Source of the DNA: Paracoccus onubensis
GTDB taxonomy: Bacteria > Pseudomonadota > Alphaproteobacteria > Rhodobacterales > Rhodobacteraceae
Direction: 5' to 3'
Assembly (NCBI RefSeq): GCF_003591515.1
Contig: NZ_QZCG01000021.1
Span: forward strand, 1-55,876
Length of the DNA stretch: 55,876 nucleotides
The first letter of the stretch is position 1. Each line of letters begins with the position of its first letter. This document shows, one piece after another, positions 8,985-17,368 of the stretch. Below the pieces are notes generated by a model. That model ran no database searches. It worked only from the letters and a program-made list of their open reading frames with translations, and was not told where the DNA came from. The translations under genes and the position numbers were made by a program.

Positions 8985-9818
8985 ATGAGTGTCATAGAAA
9001 CTTTTTTCTGGTCTAAAAGGTTAGTCAGCATGCGTTATCAGACAGAAGAATATCCCGTGATTGCAGGCGTAAAGAAGAGCATCGCTTGGGTCGATCGCTT
9101 AGCATGGGTCGCGTTAATATTCACCGCATCATCTGCATTAACCAGTATCTCTGGTCGAGATGAAATTGCGCTTATCGGAATTCATTTTCCCGTTGCAGGA
9201 TCAGTTATCGGTATGGTGGCGATCACCGCAACTCATTTCTTCATCTCGCGACATATCATTCGATCTTGCGCTGACGCGTGGAAAAACCTTAGTACAAACA
9301 AGAGAATCGCCCTTTTCGACGACATTGTCAGAACCGGAGGGTTGATGACGAAGGGCGCGGACCGGTATCGAGGAGCCATCACCGAATCGAAATACAGTCT
9401 TGAACTGAAAACAGATATAGCTGACCCACCAACATGGATTCATTTGGCGTTGGTGCTCTTTACCCTTCTCTCAATAGTCAATATTGAATGGAGTTTATTG
9501 GCATTATTTCAGTTGTGCATTGCAGTAGCGATATTGCTGATAAATTGGAGTATTGGTGAAAACTGGTTATTGTGTTTTGGTGATTTAGGTTCTTCAAGAA
9601 GTAAGAGTCTTTTCTTTATAGATGGAACAGCAAGGCCGAGAGCGATAAGCCACATGAGCGGCCTCATAATCTCTGAAAATATCAGCTTCAGGAGCTTCAT
9701 TATTGGAAATATCTTTGAGTCTGTATTAGCTTCATTAATCCTTTGGGTGCTTCTTCTAATCCCATTCTTTTTGGTCTCCGGGATCATTCTGATGGCGAAG
9801 AGCTTCTTTGGGTTATGA
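8985..9818 (+). CDS. polytopic membrane protein downstream of the GHKL-HEPN gene
   Basis: A 277-residue hydrophobic protein with about five membrane segments (roughly 38-56, 62-88, 150-166, 170-188, 245-275) and a soluble loop at 90-148. I recognise no family. It is 148 bases downstream of the GHKL-HEPN gene on the same strand and shares its AT-rich composition, so the two probably arrived together. A membrane partner behind a nucleotide-switched sensor would fit an abortive-infection effector, but this is inference. ATG 8985 is the longest start; ATG 9030 (MRYQTEEYP) with AAAAGG upstream is an alternative. Confidence 0.65.
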   Translation: MSVIETFFWSKRLVSMRYQTEEYPVIAGVKKSIAWVDRLAWVALIFTASSALTSISGRDEIALIGIHFPVAGSVIGMVAITATHFFISRHIIRSCADAWKNLSTNKRIALFDDIVRTGGLMTKGADRYRGAITESKYSLELKTDIADPPTWIHLALVLFTLLSIVNIEWSLLALFQLCIAVAILLINWSIGENWLLCFGDLGSSRSKSLFFIDGTARPRAISHMSGLIISENISFRSFIIGNIFESVLASLILWVLLLIPFFLVSGIILMAKSFFGL

Positions 9819-10313
9819 TTCTGCATCTCAGGCACGAATTAACCCTGCCTTACTTATTCGCGCTTGTTTTTATCTCCCTTCCAAGATGATTCAAATGCTT
9901 TTCTTTTGTTGGAAGGTTGTCCTGACAAACGCACAAAGCGACAGGCATCTTTCGTACTCAACACTCAACGTGCGGACTTTGCAAAGACCGGTTCCTGCGC
10001 TTCGCCGACCTCGGTGCAGATCGCAGCATCAATCGTGGCTAACACAGCCCCATGAATGCCCGCTTTATGGGAAAGGTGGGATTCGCTGTGCGCAGCCGCA
10101 GCATCGTGAATGCTGCGCGATGTACGAATGTCGGGCTGCGACCGGCCTTCTGCACCTGCGGAACAAGCTGCCCACAGCAGCTCGAGCTCTTTACGACATC
10201 GACCGGATATCCGGCATCGAAATGCCGATGGGGATATAATCCATGTGTGTCCAAGACAAGCCGGTAGCAGAAGATTCACTAAACAGGCCGGTTTCGAGAT
10301 GAGGATACTCCGG
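9819..10313. other. intergenic region with possible decayed gene
   Basis: No intact gene. On the minus strand near 9968-10096 a frame reads HSESHLSHKAGIHGAVL, faintly like the start of VIT1/CCC1-type iron transporters (usually H-E-HL--R-G-LRAAVLGANDG), but it is short and has no proper start. Treated as a possible remnant only. Confidence 0.3.
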
Positions 10314-11156
10314 TTACCGGCGGTCAGTGCTTTTCTCCTGTGACATGAGCTGTGCCATGACGTCACCGGAGATCGCATCCGCTGCATAGCCGAATGTGCC
10401 GGAGGATTTCACCTCCTCTGCAGCCCGCTTCAGCGCACCAAATGCGGCTCGCGCGAAGGAGCCACCGACGCTGATCCGGCGCACTCCGGCCCCGGACAGT
10501 TCGGCAACCGAGTAATTCTTGCCCCTGAGCCCCATGACGACATTGACCGGCTTGTCCACTGCTCGGCACACGGTCCTGATTGCCTCGATATAGGGAAGCC
10601 CGGGCGCGTACACGACATCGGCCCCCGCCTCGCAGAAAGCCTGAAGCCGGGCAATCGTGTCGTTCAAATCCGGCCTTCCCCAGAGATAATTCTCTGCCCT
10701 CGCGGTCAACAGGAAGGGTAAATCGCGCGTGGCTTCCGCTGCGGCCCGGATACGTTCGACCGCGTGGGATAACTCGTATATCGGAGCATCAGCATCACCT
10801 GTGGCGTCCTCGATCGATCCGCCAACCAGCCCGATCGCGGAGGCCATGCGGATGGTTTCGGCACAGGTTTCCGGATCGGCACCGAAACCGTCTTCGAGAT
10901 CAGCGGAGACCGGGAGCTCCGTCGCTCCGGCGATTTCCGCGGCATTGTCGAGGACCTCGCGTCTGGAAAGACCTGCAAAAGAATCCCGCTTGCCTTTCGA
11001 GAAGGCATATCCAGCACTCGTGGTCGCCAGCGCCGCGAATCCCAGACTGGTGAGGAGACGCGCCGAGCCGGCATCCCAGGGATTGGGCATGACAAAGGCA
11101 TGATCCTGTTCATGAAGGGCTTTGAACTGCCTGAACCTGGCCTGCTGAACTGACAT
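10314..11156 (-). CDS. isocitrate lyase / PEP mutase family enzyme
   Basis: A 280-residue (beta/alpha)8 enzyme of the isocitrate lyase/phosphoenolpyruvate mutase superfamily, starting MSVQQARFRQFKALHEQ. Family hallmarks are MPNPWDAGSARLL, the metal-binding strand VSADLEDGFG, GGSIEDATG, and TARAENYLWGR. The KKCGH-type catalytic loop with Cys seen in true isocitrate lyase is absent, so it is more likely a C-C or P-C lyase or an oxaloacetate decarboxylase-like enzyme; the substrate is unknown. The frame is open to 11204, but Met at 11156 matches the family N-terminus. It is not in an obvious operon. Confidence 0.85.
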   Translation of the reverse strand: MSVQQARFRQFKALHEQDHAFVMPNPWDAGSARLLTSLGFAALATTSAGYAFSKGKRDSFAGLSRREVLDNAAEIAGATELPVSADLEDGFGADPETCAETIRMASAIGLVGGSIEDATGDADAPIYELSHAVERIRAAAEATRDLPFLLTARAENYLWGRPDLNDTIARLQAFCEAGADVVYAPGLPYIEAIRTVCRAVDKPVNVVMGLRGKNYSVAELSGAGVRRISVGGSFARAAFGALKRAAEEVKSSGTFGYAADAISGDVMAQLMSQEKSTDRR

Positions 11157-11234
11157 GGTTTTCTCCGTAGAAAGATTTCGAGCAGCATATACCGACAAGA
11201 ACATATCGGGAACACATATTTGCCATGAACATGA

Positions 11235-11543
11235 TCATGCTATTCGCGGATATTACGCTCTCCTTATGGCACCCATGGTTACAAGCGCAAGGACGTGGCC
11301 CAGGCCTTGCGCGCCTTCGGCGACCTGCCGAGCGTCACCATCGAAGAAGCGGCGATCGTCGCCGTAGTGCCGGAGCCGACGGAGCGCGGCATGGATTTCG
11401 CCGATGCGCTGCATTTGGGGAAATCCGCGCATTGCGCGGGTTCCCTGAGTTTCGACCGGAAATTCGTGAAGGCGGCGCAGGCTGCCGGATATTGCAAGGC
11501 GCGGCTGCCACGACCATCAGCCGGATTGACGCTGCCGCATTGA
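11235..11543 (+). pseudogene. PIN-domain (VapC-type) toxin, 5'-truncated
   Basis: The frame from 11235 reads RILRSPYG, then DVAQALRAFGDLPSVTIEE and, after an acidic cluster, MDFADALHLGKSAHC followed by SFDRKFVKAAQAAG. These are the C-terminal two-thirds of a VapC PIN domain, including the DFADALH and FDR acidic motifs. The first 40 or so residues with the leading catalytic Asp are missing; the preceding bases belong to the neighbouring gene's upstream region. A stop at 11232-11234 closes the frame. No VapB antitoxin remains. Not expected to be functional. Confidence 0.6.
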
Positions 11544-11570
11544 CGGCAGCGTCTGTTGGTTTGGCGCCGC

Positions 11571-12470
11571 TCACGCGGCATCCTGTCCAGATCTGTCGCG
11601 TTCGCCGACCGTCTGGTTGATGAAATCCACGGCTTTCTGCGCTTCGGCCGCGGCCTTGAAGATCATCTCCCTGTCGGCTTTCATGGCTTCCAACCAACCT
11701 TCAACATAGGCGGCACTCTGATCGAATTGCGGCTCCACCCCCAACTGCACGGCAAGGAAACAGGCGCCGATCTCGGCGACCAACTCGTCGAAGGCATATT
11801 CCTTGCGGCTGGCATGGGTCCTCTGCGTGGCCAGCCGGGCCGGCCCGCAAGCCCAATGGGTCAACTCATGCGCCAGCGTGCCGTAATATCCGGCCGCATT
11901 GTAGAAACTCGCGATCGGCGGCATGTGGATGTGATCCTTCACCGGATGGTAATAGGCGCGTGGCTCTTCCGAGGTGATGATCTCGGCCCCGGTCCGGGCA
12001 AAAAACGCCTCCAGCTCCGGATCGGCCTGGGTGCCGAGATCACGGGGCGGCTCGGGACGGATGTAATACTCCTCCGGCAGACCATCGATCTGATCGGCAT
12101 TGAAGACATTGTTGACCTTGGCGAAGCGGATCCGACGTTTGTGTTCTTCGCCCTCTGCCTCCTCGTCCTCCCGCTCGATCGCACCATAGAAGACCGATTT
12201 CGCGGCCTTCTCACCCTTGCGGACCGATCCGCCCAGCTCGACCGCCTGCTTGAAGGTCATCCAGCGGGCCGAGTTGTATCCCCGCTGATGGGCGGTGGCC
12301 CAGAGCATCAGGATATTGATGCCGTTATAGGTCTCGCCATTATGGCGCAGTGGAAAGCTGGCGCCGCTCAGATCCCCGGTCCAGGGCTTGCGCCATGGCG
12401 GCGTGCCAGCCTCGATCTGGGCGATGATGGTGTCGGTGACATGCTGCCTGATATCGAAATTCCGGGTCAT
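11571..12470 (-). CDS. ardC: ArdC-like antirestriction protein
   Basis: A 299-residue ArdC-family protein. The N-terminal ArdC_N domain (about 5-125) shows GTPPWRKPW, YNGINILMLW and GYNSARWMTFKQA, the ssDNA-binding part. The C-terminal zincin domain carries HELTHW, with the HExxH metal site at 201-205. Plasmid ArdC proteins protect incoming single-stranded DNA from host restriction during conjugation; that role is known for the family and inferred here. AAAGGAC lies seven bases before the ATG. It is a strong sign that this part of the window is of plasmid or integrative-element origin. Both domains look complete. Confidence 0.9.
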   Translation of the reverse strand: MTRNFDIRQHVTDTIIAQIEAGTPPWRKPWTGDLSGASFPLRHNGETYNGINILMLWATAHQRGYNSARWMTFKQAVELGGSVRKGEKAAKSVFYGAIEREDEEAEGEEHKRRIRFAKVNNVFNADQIDGLPEEYYIRPEPPRDLGTQADPELEAFFARTGAEIITSEEPRAYYHPVKDHIHMPPIASFYNAAGYYGTLAHELTHWACGPARLATQRTHASRKEYAFDELVAEIGACFLAVQLGVEPQFDQSAAYVEGWLEAMKADREMIFKAAAEAQKAVDFINQTVGERDRSGQDAA

Positions 12471-13318
12471 CGGATGTCCTTTCCCTTCCCTTGCGACACA
12501 CGACCGGGACCTTCTGCCCCTGTCCGCAGTGGCGGGGCCTCGCGTGATCTGTCAGATGAAATGCGCCCCATGCATTTCGGCTGGACGGAGCAGGTGAGGG
12601 CGCCAGCCCGGCCTGCGGGCCGGACCGGGCTGGTCAACGCCCACATTCACGCCGGGAATGTCTGCCGCGAAAACCGCCGCCGATTTGCCGCGCGAGGAAT
12701 GCCCGCCGGGCAGGGGAAATCGGTGCCGGTTTTCGGGGATGGGCAAGGTTGACCCGACCGGGACGGTCTGTCAGGCGGACACTATCAAACAGAAAGCTGT
12801 CGGGCGGGAGGTGAGCGCGGAGCGCGCGCCTGCGCGGGCTCCGCGTCGATCCTCCGGCACGGCTATGGTTTTACCGTGATCCCGGCCAAGGCCGGGATTT
12901 CCGCAGAATCGAGGGCGCTTTGCGCCTCCCTGTCACGCCAAACTTGTCGTGGCGGGAACGGCAGGCTGACTGACCTACGGGGACAAGCCGGTTTCCGCTG
13001 CACAGCTTTGGCAACGCATCCATCGCGCGCCGGGGCAGCAAGCACTCTCAAGCGGACCGCACCAACAACCTCTGCCATGTCTCGTCGCGTCAATCACAGC
13101 GAAGGGGTGGTCTGACTGCAGCGAGGCAAAACAAGCCCGCTGCCGCCTGGTTTCCATCTGTCAATCACCAGATCCAGTGATGGTGCATGAGGTCACAAAC
13201 CACTCAGTCTTTGCGAAAAATGAGGGAGTGAATATGTTGTCTGTTCAAATTGCTGTTCTGCGTCGACCAGTGGCAACAAACCACTGGGACGTATACTCAC
13301 GGCGATAGCCCGGATGGC
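12471..13318. other. long intergenic stretch with one hairpin
   Basis: No convincing gene in about 850 bases. The only structure I can point to is a perfect stem ATCCCGGC / GCCGGGAT with a four-base loop at 12879-12898, without a T-run, so it may be a REP-like element rather than a terminator. The GC-rich ORFs here lack domain patterns and look like chance frames. Confidence 0.45.
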
Positions 13319-13672
13319 TCATGCCTTCCGCAGAATCGTCTCCATCGCCTTTCCTCTAGCCAATTCGTCGATCAACTTGTCCAGATAGCGGATTTCCCGC
13401 ATGGTCGGCTCTTTGATATCCTCCACTCGAACGCCGCAAACCACGCCCCTGATCAAGCCTCGTGCCGGGTTCAGATGAGGCGCGTCGGCGAAAAAGGTCT
13501 CGAAATCCATCTGGTCTTCCAGCCGGGCCGCCAGTACCTCCTGACTGTAGCCCGTCAGCCAGAGAATGATTTCATCAACCTCGTTCCTGGTCCGACCCTT
13601 TTTCTCCGCCTTCGCCACGTAATGCGGATAAACGCTGGCGAAGCTCGTCGTGAAAATCCTGTGCTTTGCCAT
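13319..13672 (-). CDS. DUF2200 family protein
   Basis: A 117-residue protein starting MAKHRIFTTSFASVYPHYV, with the family's characteristic NEVDEIILWLTGYS and DFETFFADAPHLNPAR. This is DUF2200, a widespread small soluble family of unknown biochemical function. Full length, with no signal peptide or membrane segment. It stands alone between two non-coding stretches and has no obvious operon partner. Confidence 0.9.
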   Translation of the reverse strand: MAKHRIFTTSFASVYPHYVAKAEKKGRTRNEVDEIILWLTGYSQEVLAARLEDQMDFETFFADAPHLNPARGLIRGVVCGVRVEDIKEPTMREIRYLDKLIDELARGKAMETILRKA

Positions 13673-13925
13673 CCTGCCTCCTGATCCCGGATATCATGAC
13701 CGAGGGAACCTGACGGCCCGCCGGTTCGTCAACAGGATTTCCGCGCTCCGGCGTCTATACGGCACTCCTGCGGCGGGAATGGATGCACTCTACGCGACGA
13801 GGGCAGCAAGATTGGCCAGCGTCGATTGCATGGCAGCCTCATGTTCCGCAATGACGGTTACCTTTATACCGTTCAAAACCGCCTCCGGGCTCCATCTCAT
13901 GATCATGGTCCCGGAGAAGACCGGA

Positions 13926-14366
13926 TCATCCCGGCAGTTGATTATGCTCCAGCGTCTCGTCATCGCCATCCGATCTCATCGCATCGGCGATCAGATGCTC
14001 CACTGTTTCATTGAAATAGGCGGTCAGCTCCCGGTGCAACATGCGGAACTCCCCGGCGACCGTTCGCTCGAAGCGTGATTGCCGGACGCGAACCATGACC
14101 GTGGTGCGGCGTTGCCGGGGATAACGGTAGGGGTGGATGCCGTGCTTGCGGCAAAGCGCGACGAAGATCCGAACCGACCAGACATCCGGCAGGGAATATT
14201 GCATCTCGGTCTCAGGCTCGTCATCGGCCTCCAACTCGAAGGCGAGCTTTGCCTGGAGACGATCGCGTGCCGCCCCGGCCGCCGCCCGTTCACCCGCGGT
14301 CGCCCCCCGCGCGAACAGCGCCTCAAGCTTCGCCAGCTTCTCGCGTATCTCCTTGTCCCCGGCCAT
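13926..14366 (-). CDS. conserved-looking hypothetical protein
   Basis: A 146-residue soluble protein. The N-terminal part is helical (EIREKLAKLEALFARGATAGERAAAGAARDR); the C-terminal half includes LPDVWSVRIFVALCRKHGI, then YRYPRQRRTTVMVRV. The N-terminus resembles the DUF2786-type LLALAES/AAA helical pattern only loosely. I recognise no function. The coding style is regular (acidic and basic runs, no low-complexity drift), so it is likely real. Proteins of this look are common on plasmids of related bacteria, to my knowledge. It is divergent from the gene at 14523. Confidence 0.6.
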   Translation of the reverse strand: MAGDKEIREKLAKLEALFARGATAGERAAAGAARDRLQAKLAFELEADDEPETEMQYSLPDVWSVRIFVALCRKHGIHPYRYPRQRRTTVMVRVRQSRFERTVAGEFRMLHRELTAYFNETVEHLIADAMRSDGDDETLEHNQLPG

Positions 14367-14522
14367 GAATGCATCTCCGTTTTACCGGCCCCATCAACGC
14401 GACATGGCAGGCCGGGTCAAGCGGGACCGGCCCGAACGGCCTAGGCAGCGAGCGATCCCCAGGCCTTTATTCCCACAATCCCCTGTGCCACGCTCCTGAC
14501 GTGGGGCAACAGAGGAGAGGTC

Positions 14523-15773
14523 ATGGCGCGCAAGACGTCACGGAAATGGGCGTTCAAGCCCGGCATGCGCGCAGGTACCTTCGGTTGGCGCGGCTCGGCG
14601 AAAGCCATCCAGCACCTGAAATCGGCCGGTACCGAGATCCGGGCGGTGAACCGCGCCGATCCGGAGGCCGCGGCAGAGGGCGTGGTCGCACTGGCCGAAC
14701 GGATCTGGCCCGCCTTCGCGCATATCGACACCTCCTCCGGAGCCCTGGGCACGGCAGTGAACAGAACCCTCGAAGGACTGCTACCGGTTCTGATCGACGC
14801 CCCTGCCGATGAAGCGACGCGGGTGAAATGGCTGGAGCGGTTGCGCATCGCAATCCAGAACGACGGGGTGGATTACCTTGCTCCGCTCTCGGATCGGTTC
14901 GGTGAGATTGCTGTCTTTCCAGCACTGATGAACGAGCATGCGGATCGCGATCTCGCCCTGATCGAGGCGGCCTGGTCGGACCACGCGCGATTTTCCCATG
15001 TCCCGACAGCCACGCTGACATTGTCCTGTCTGCTCGAGGCCGGACGATATCACGAGTTGCTGGCATTGCTGGCGGTAAAGAAAACCCGGCTCTGGTTCGA
15101 TGAAAAATTCGCCGCCGAGGCGTTGCTGCGCCAGGGACAGGAAGACGTGGCCCTTGCCCGGGCCGCGCAATTGCTGGACAACGACCCGCAAGGCTGGGGC
15201 CGCCACGACATCGCCCTGTTCTGCGAAGCGATCCTGCGACGACAGGCCAGGAAGGACGAGGCCTATCGGCGTTTCGGCCTGCCCAACGCGGCCGGCGCCA
15301 CATGGTTGGCCATGTGGCGCGATTTAGTGAAACGTTATCCCGAGTGTGATGGCCGCGCGATTCTGGAAGACCTGATCGCCCTGCATGGACGCAAGGGCAA
15401 ATGGTTCGCGGCCGCCAAGACCGCAGGATATCTCGACATCGCGCTTGACTGCGCACGAGATTCGGAGGCCGCCCCGGCAACCCTGATCCGCGCCGCGAGA
15501 GATTTTGAGGCTCGAGATCCTGCCTTCGCGGTCCAGGTAGCCCTGCAGGCCATCATGCATTTGCTTGCTGGCTGCGGGTACGACACCAGCCCGGCCGATC
15601 TCGACGAGGCGGTGGAGCACCTCATGGAGGCATGCGCCCGGCTGGGCAAGACAGCCTGGGCCATCGATGAGTTGCGCCGGATGATGACTGAGCGAGACGG
15701 TCAGGATGATCCGATGATCAGGCGGCTCCGGGTGAGGTTGGCGATGATCGATGCAGGAAAAGGGAGTGAGTAG
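14523..15773 (+). CDS. DUF6880-like helical repeat protein
   Basis: A 416-residue, almost entirely alpha-helical soluble protein. The start MARKTSRKWAFKPGMRAGTF is basic; then GWRGSAKAIQHLKSA, and the segment IWPAFAHIDTSSGALGTAVN resembles DUF6880 proteins. The repeated Ala/Leu-rich helix pairs suggest a TPR-like scaffold, but no enzyme motif is visible. ATG 14523 follows GAGGAGAGGTC, a strong ribosome binding site. The family match is from memory and not certain; the function is unknown. Confidence 0.65.
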   Translation: MARKTSRKWAFKPGMRAGTFGWRGSAKAIQHLKSAGTEIRAVNRADPEAAAEGVVALAERIWPAFAHIDTSSGALGTAVNRTLEGLLPVLIDAPADEATRVKWLERLRIAIQNDGVDYLAPLSDRFGEIAVFPALMNEHADRDLALIEAAWSDHARFSHVPTATLTLSCLLEAGRYHELLALLAVKKTRLWFDEKFAAEALLRQGQEDVALARAAQLLDNDPQGWGRHDIALFCEAILRRQARKDEAYRRFGLPNAAGATWLAMWRDLVKRYPECDGRAILEDLIALHGRKGKWFAAAKTAGYLDIALDCARDSEAAPATLIRAARDFEARDPAFAVQVALQAIMHLLAGCGYDTSPADLDEAVEHLMEACARLGKTAWAIDELRRMMTERDGQDDPMIRRLRVRLAMIDAGKGSE

Positions 15774-15959
15774 GTCGGCAAAGGCAGGGGTGATCTGGGC
15801 GGCCCACACCGAACTTTGGGGACGAGTGTGAGATCTGCCATTGATCAGCGTTCCTGTTGCTGCGGTGCGGCTATCGCATTTTCGCCATTCGTGTGTCGAG
15901 GTCGATATCAGGCGGCCATCCCCAGAACCTTACTCGGGAAACATGGATTCGACCGGAGA

Positions 15960-16850
15960 TCAGCTCTGTGGATCCCACCTATGCGCATTCCGTTTCAGGG
16001 ATCCGGTCAAGAACTCGGAGAGAATGCGCACTTTACGCGCAGGGTGCGGGCTCGGTGGCCGCACGACGTAGACCCCACCCACAGGTAACGGGTAGAGGGT
16101 CATGACTGGAACAAGCGCCCCGGAAGCAAGATATTCATGGATAGTACAATCCGGGAGCCAGGCAATACCAAGTCCAGCCGCAGCTGCGTGGGCTAACGCC
16201 ATTCCGTTATCGGCTTTGAAGCGGCCGTGCGGCTGCACGGTGATAACCTTCTCTCCATCCACGAACCGCCATGTTTCGGCACCGACCAAGGCCTGGTGGT
16301 TGACAAGCTCGTCTGGCGTCTCCGGTGAACCATGTACAGCGATGTAGTCAGGGCTGGCCACAAGCTTGCCGTAGATCTGGCCGACGCGTTTTGCCATCAG
16401 GTTCGAGGCACGAAGCATACCGACGCGGATCGCGCAATCGAAGCCTTCCGCAATCAGATCGACGAAGCGATCACTATAGACCGCATCTATCTGAAGCTGC
16501 GGGTGGTGTTGCGCCATCTCCGTAAGCGCGGGGGCGAAGTGTATCGGGCCGGAGGTTAGCGGGACTGCTACTCGCAAGCGCCCACAAAGTTCACCGGCGG
16601 GTAGAATCGTTTCCTTGGCCGCGTCGATCTCGGCACAGGCCGCCGCTGCATGAACTCGAAATGCTTCACCAGCTTCTGTAAGAGCGGCTCCACGTGTAGA
16701 TCGTGCAAGCAGCTGGATACCAAGTTCCGCTTCGACCCGAAAGAGTCGCCGGCTGACGATCGACTTCGAGAGTCCAAGTCGCCGCGCGGCTGCTGAAATG
16801 CCCCCTGAATCGGCAACTTCCACGAATGTCTGCAGATCTTCCAGGTTCAT
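15960..16850 (-). CDS. LysR-family regulator (copy 1)
   Basis: A 296-residue LysR regulator. The N-terminal winged HTH (MNLEDLQTFVEVADSGGISA, then AARRLGLSKSIVSRRLFRVE) is followed by an effector-binding domain from about residue 90. Met at 16850 is chosen over the longer frame because it gives the canonical LysR start; the upstream frame is antisense to a pirin fragment. It is closely similar to the second LysR at 17369-18262 (same order of motifs, C-terminus with VVRPP and HPARKVRIL). A degenerate copy of the shared promoter block lies directly upstream. Probably a redox or electrophile-response regulator by context. Confidence 0.93.
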   Translation of the reverse strand: MNLEDLQTFVEVADSGGISAAARRLGLSKSIVSRRLFRVEAELGIQLLARSTRGAALTEAGEAFRVHAAAACAEIDAAKETILPAGELCGRLRVAVPLTSGPIHFAPALTEMAQHHPQLQIDAVYSDRFVDLIAEGFDCAIRVGMLRASNLMAKRVGQIYGKLVASPDYIAVHGSPETPDELVNHQALVGAETWRFVDGEKVITVQPHGRFKADNGMALAHAAAAGLGIAWLPDCTIHEYLASGALVPVMTLYPLPVGGVYVVRPPSPHPARKVRILSEFLTGSLKRNAHRWDPQS

Positions 16851-16857
16851 TTCAGTT

Positions 16858-16900
16858 GTTCCCCGTAGCGCGAAACCGATTAGAGCAAAAGAGGAGCACT
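16858..16900 (+). promoter_or_regulatory. shared promoter/operator block, degenerate copy
   Basis: GTTCC at 16858 and GCGAAACCGAT at 16870 keep the 12-base spacing of the other copies, but the second element is diverged from GCGACACAGCT and the third (GGCACTATCG) survives only as GCACT, shifted three bases. It lies directly upstream of LysR copy 1. The gene it once pointed to on the plus strand is gone. Confidence 0.45.
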
Positions 16901-16950
16901 GCAGAGAAGAGCGACGATCTCCGCGCCAAGGCATCGCCGCACCCTGCCGA

Positions 16951-17193
16951 TTACACCCGTCGGCCGGTATGCGGATGCGGCTGAACGTCAATGCCCTGGC
17001 CGGCCAGGAACTCGGCCGGTCCGACCTGATCGAAAAAGATGGATGGACCCACCATCTGCCGCTTGGGTGCCGACAAGGCGCAACGCACCTCGAAGTCGCC
17101 CATGTCACGGGATCGGGGAATGATGAGGGGCTCGATCGCGTCAATGCTCATCTCATCGGGGCAGCCGGGTTCGATTGCCGTGTTCCAACTCAT
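16951..17193 (-). pseudogene. pirin, N-terminal fragment
   Basis: The frame gives MSWNTAIEPGCPDEMSIDAI, then PLIIPRSRDMGDFEVR, and ends at QPHPHTGRRV with a stop. It matches the first 77 or so residues of the intact pirin at 23390-24325 almost position by position and stops in the middle of the metal-binding HPHTGL motif. The remaining three-quarters of the protein is missing. It is a leftover from duplication of the pirin gene, still with a promoter-block copy upstream (17252-17295). Confidence 0.85.
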
Positions 17194-17251
17194 GCGCGCC
17201 ATCCTCTCCTGAGAGTCCAGAACACTCAATCTGGCGCGCGAACGTTTGCTG

Positions 17252-17295
17252 AACTAGCCCCGTGATTTAGCAAGCTGTGTCGCAGCAAGTGGAAC
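17252..17295 (-). promoter_or_regulatory. shared promoter/operator block, pirin fragment
   Basis: Reading the minus strand, GTTCC starts at 17295 and GCGACACAGCT at 17283, the same 12-base offset as in the other copies. The third element 22 bases on is diverged (GGGGCTAGTT). The block points at the pirin fragment, whose ATG is 90 bases from the GCGACACAGCT start. Confidence 0.6.
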
Positions 17296-17368
17296 ATGCG
17301 GGCCGTGCCGCCGAAGCAGCCTTGCCCTCGAACGCAATTACCTGGCAAGGCATCGAAACGTTCGTGTC

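Noticed and set aside
9968..10096. Possible VIT1/CCC1 iron-transporter N-terminus (HSESHLSHKAGIHGAVL)
   Set aside because: Similarity is short and by eye only, with no proper start and no continuation; noted as a possible relic but not called.
11556..12752. 398-codon plus-strand frame opposite ArdC
   Set aside because: Antisense shadow of the ArdC gene; the minus-strand protein has the HELTHW motif and clear domain structure.
12879..12898. CRISPR or repeat array around the GC-rich hairpin
   Set aside because: A single hairpin only; no direct repeats with regular spacers are present here or elsewhere in the window.
14554..15480. 308-codon minus-strand frame opposite the DUF6880-like gene
   Set aside because: Arg/Pro-rich antisense translation of a GC-rich gene without any domain pattern.
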